Origin: an uncultured Bacteroidales bacterium
Lineage (GTDB): Bacteria; Bacteroidota; Bacteroidia; Bacteroidales; P3
Direction of reading: 5' to 3'
Assembly: GCA_900316965.1 (NCBI GenBank)
Contig: ONEY01000005.1
Location: 1 to 64,000 of the forward strand
DNA length: 64,000 nucleotides
Within the stretch, counting starts at the first letter, position 1, and each line of letters starts with the position of its first letter. The translations under genes were made by a program, and so were the position numbers. This document shows positions 63,861 to 64,000 of the stretch, one piece after another. The notes under the pieces were generated by a model that saw nothing but the letters and a program-made list of their open reading frames with translations, made no database searches and was not told where the DNA came from.

Positions 63861-64000
63861 ATGAAGTTCAATTTCCGACTTGCCAGCCGTATCATAGGAA
63901 TGTTGCTAATTATCATGGCAGCGGCAATGACACTACCCATTGCTATATCCATTTACTATGGTGACGGCTCGCAGTTTGGACTTCTCCTTTCAGCCATATG
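63861..64000 (+). CDS. trkH: Trk potassium transporter TrkH, N-terminal part (runs off window)
   Basis: Start codon at 63861; 46 residues are visible and the frame is open at the window edge. MKFNFRLASRIIGMLLIIMAAAMTLPIAIS is a typical first membrane helix of TrkH. It lies 14 nt after trkA, as expected for the Trk pair. Confidence 0.85.
   Translation, partial: MKFNFRLASRIIGMLLIIMAAAMTLPIAISIYYGDGSQFGLLLSAI

Overview
The window looks like a chromosome segment from an uncultured or anaerobic member of the Bacteroidales (Bacteroidota). Several things point there. Promoters fit the Bacteroidota pattern (TTTG, 19 nt, TAnnTTTG). A secreted protease ends in a type IX secretion sorting domain. There is a GH97 glycosidase, an UpxY/NusG paralogue, DUF3857 and DUF4105 proteins, a BtuB/BtuG-type vitamin B12 uptake pair, and many short lipoproteins. 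HydG, a CoA-transferase, 3-hydroxyacyl-CoA dehydrogenase, crotonase and phosphate acetyltransferase suggest an anaerobic fermenter that makes short-chain acids and hydrogen.

Layout. 1-3.3 kb is a worn accessory patch: the end of a metallophosphoesterase, a small decayed reading frame, and a DUF4143-type ATPase lying between a 5' fragment and a frameshifted copy of an AraC-type regulator. 3.4-12 kb carries fermentation genes on the minus strand (a CoA-transferase behind a cobalamin riboswitch, Hbd, crotonase) around dnaK and some envelope proteins. 12-20 kb holds an ECF sigma factor with a membrane anti-sigma/beta-barrel fusion, small lipoproteins, a regulator-CreD cluster with a shared operator-like palindrome, and the hydrogenase-maturation pair TM1266-hydG. 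20-35 kb is mostly housekeeping (ispG, mpl, typA, glyS, pta), with a secreted protease, a ZIP transporter and a GH97 enzyme.

35.8-40.2 kb is the most striking part. One tight plus-strand operon encodes a membrane-bound PP2C phosphatase, a GHKL anti-sigma-type kinase, a STAS protein, a (p)ppGpp synthetase and a (p)ppGpp hydrolase. It reads as a sensor-driven partner-switching module wired to alarmone synthesis and breakdown. Envelope genes follow (DUF4105 and two DUF3857/transglutaminase paralogues).

45.7-50.3 kb is rpsF-rpsR-rplI, six tRNA genes and mutS, all on the minus strand. 51.6-55.1 kb is a second cobalamin riboswitch driving a TonB-dependent receptor and a BtuG-like propeller lipoprotein. 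55-61.6 kb carries PHP and DRTGG proteins, rlmH with an overlapping methyltransferase and FemAB-like gene, OmpA-like, FtsE-like and nitroreductase genes. The window ends in an UpxY-like antiterminator, trkA and the start of trkH.
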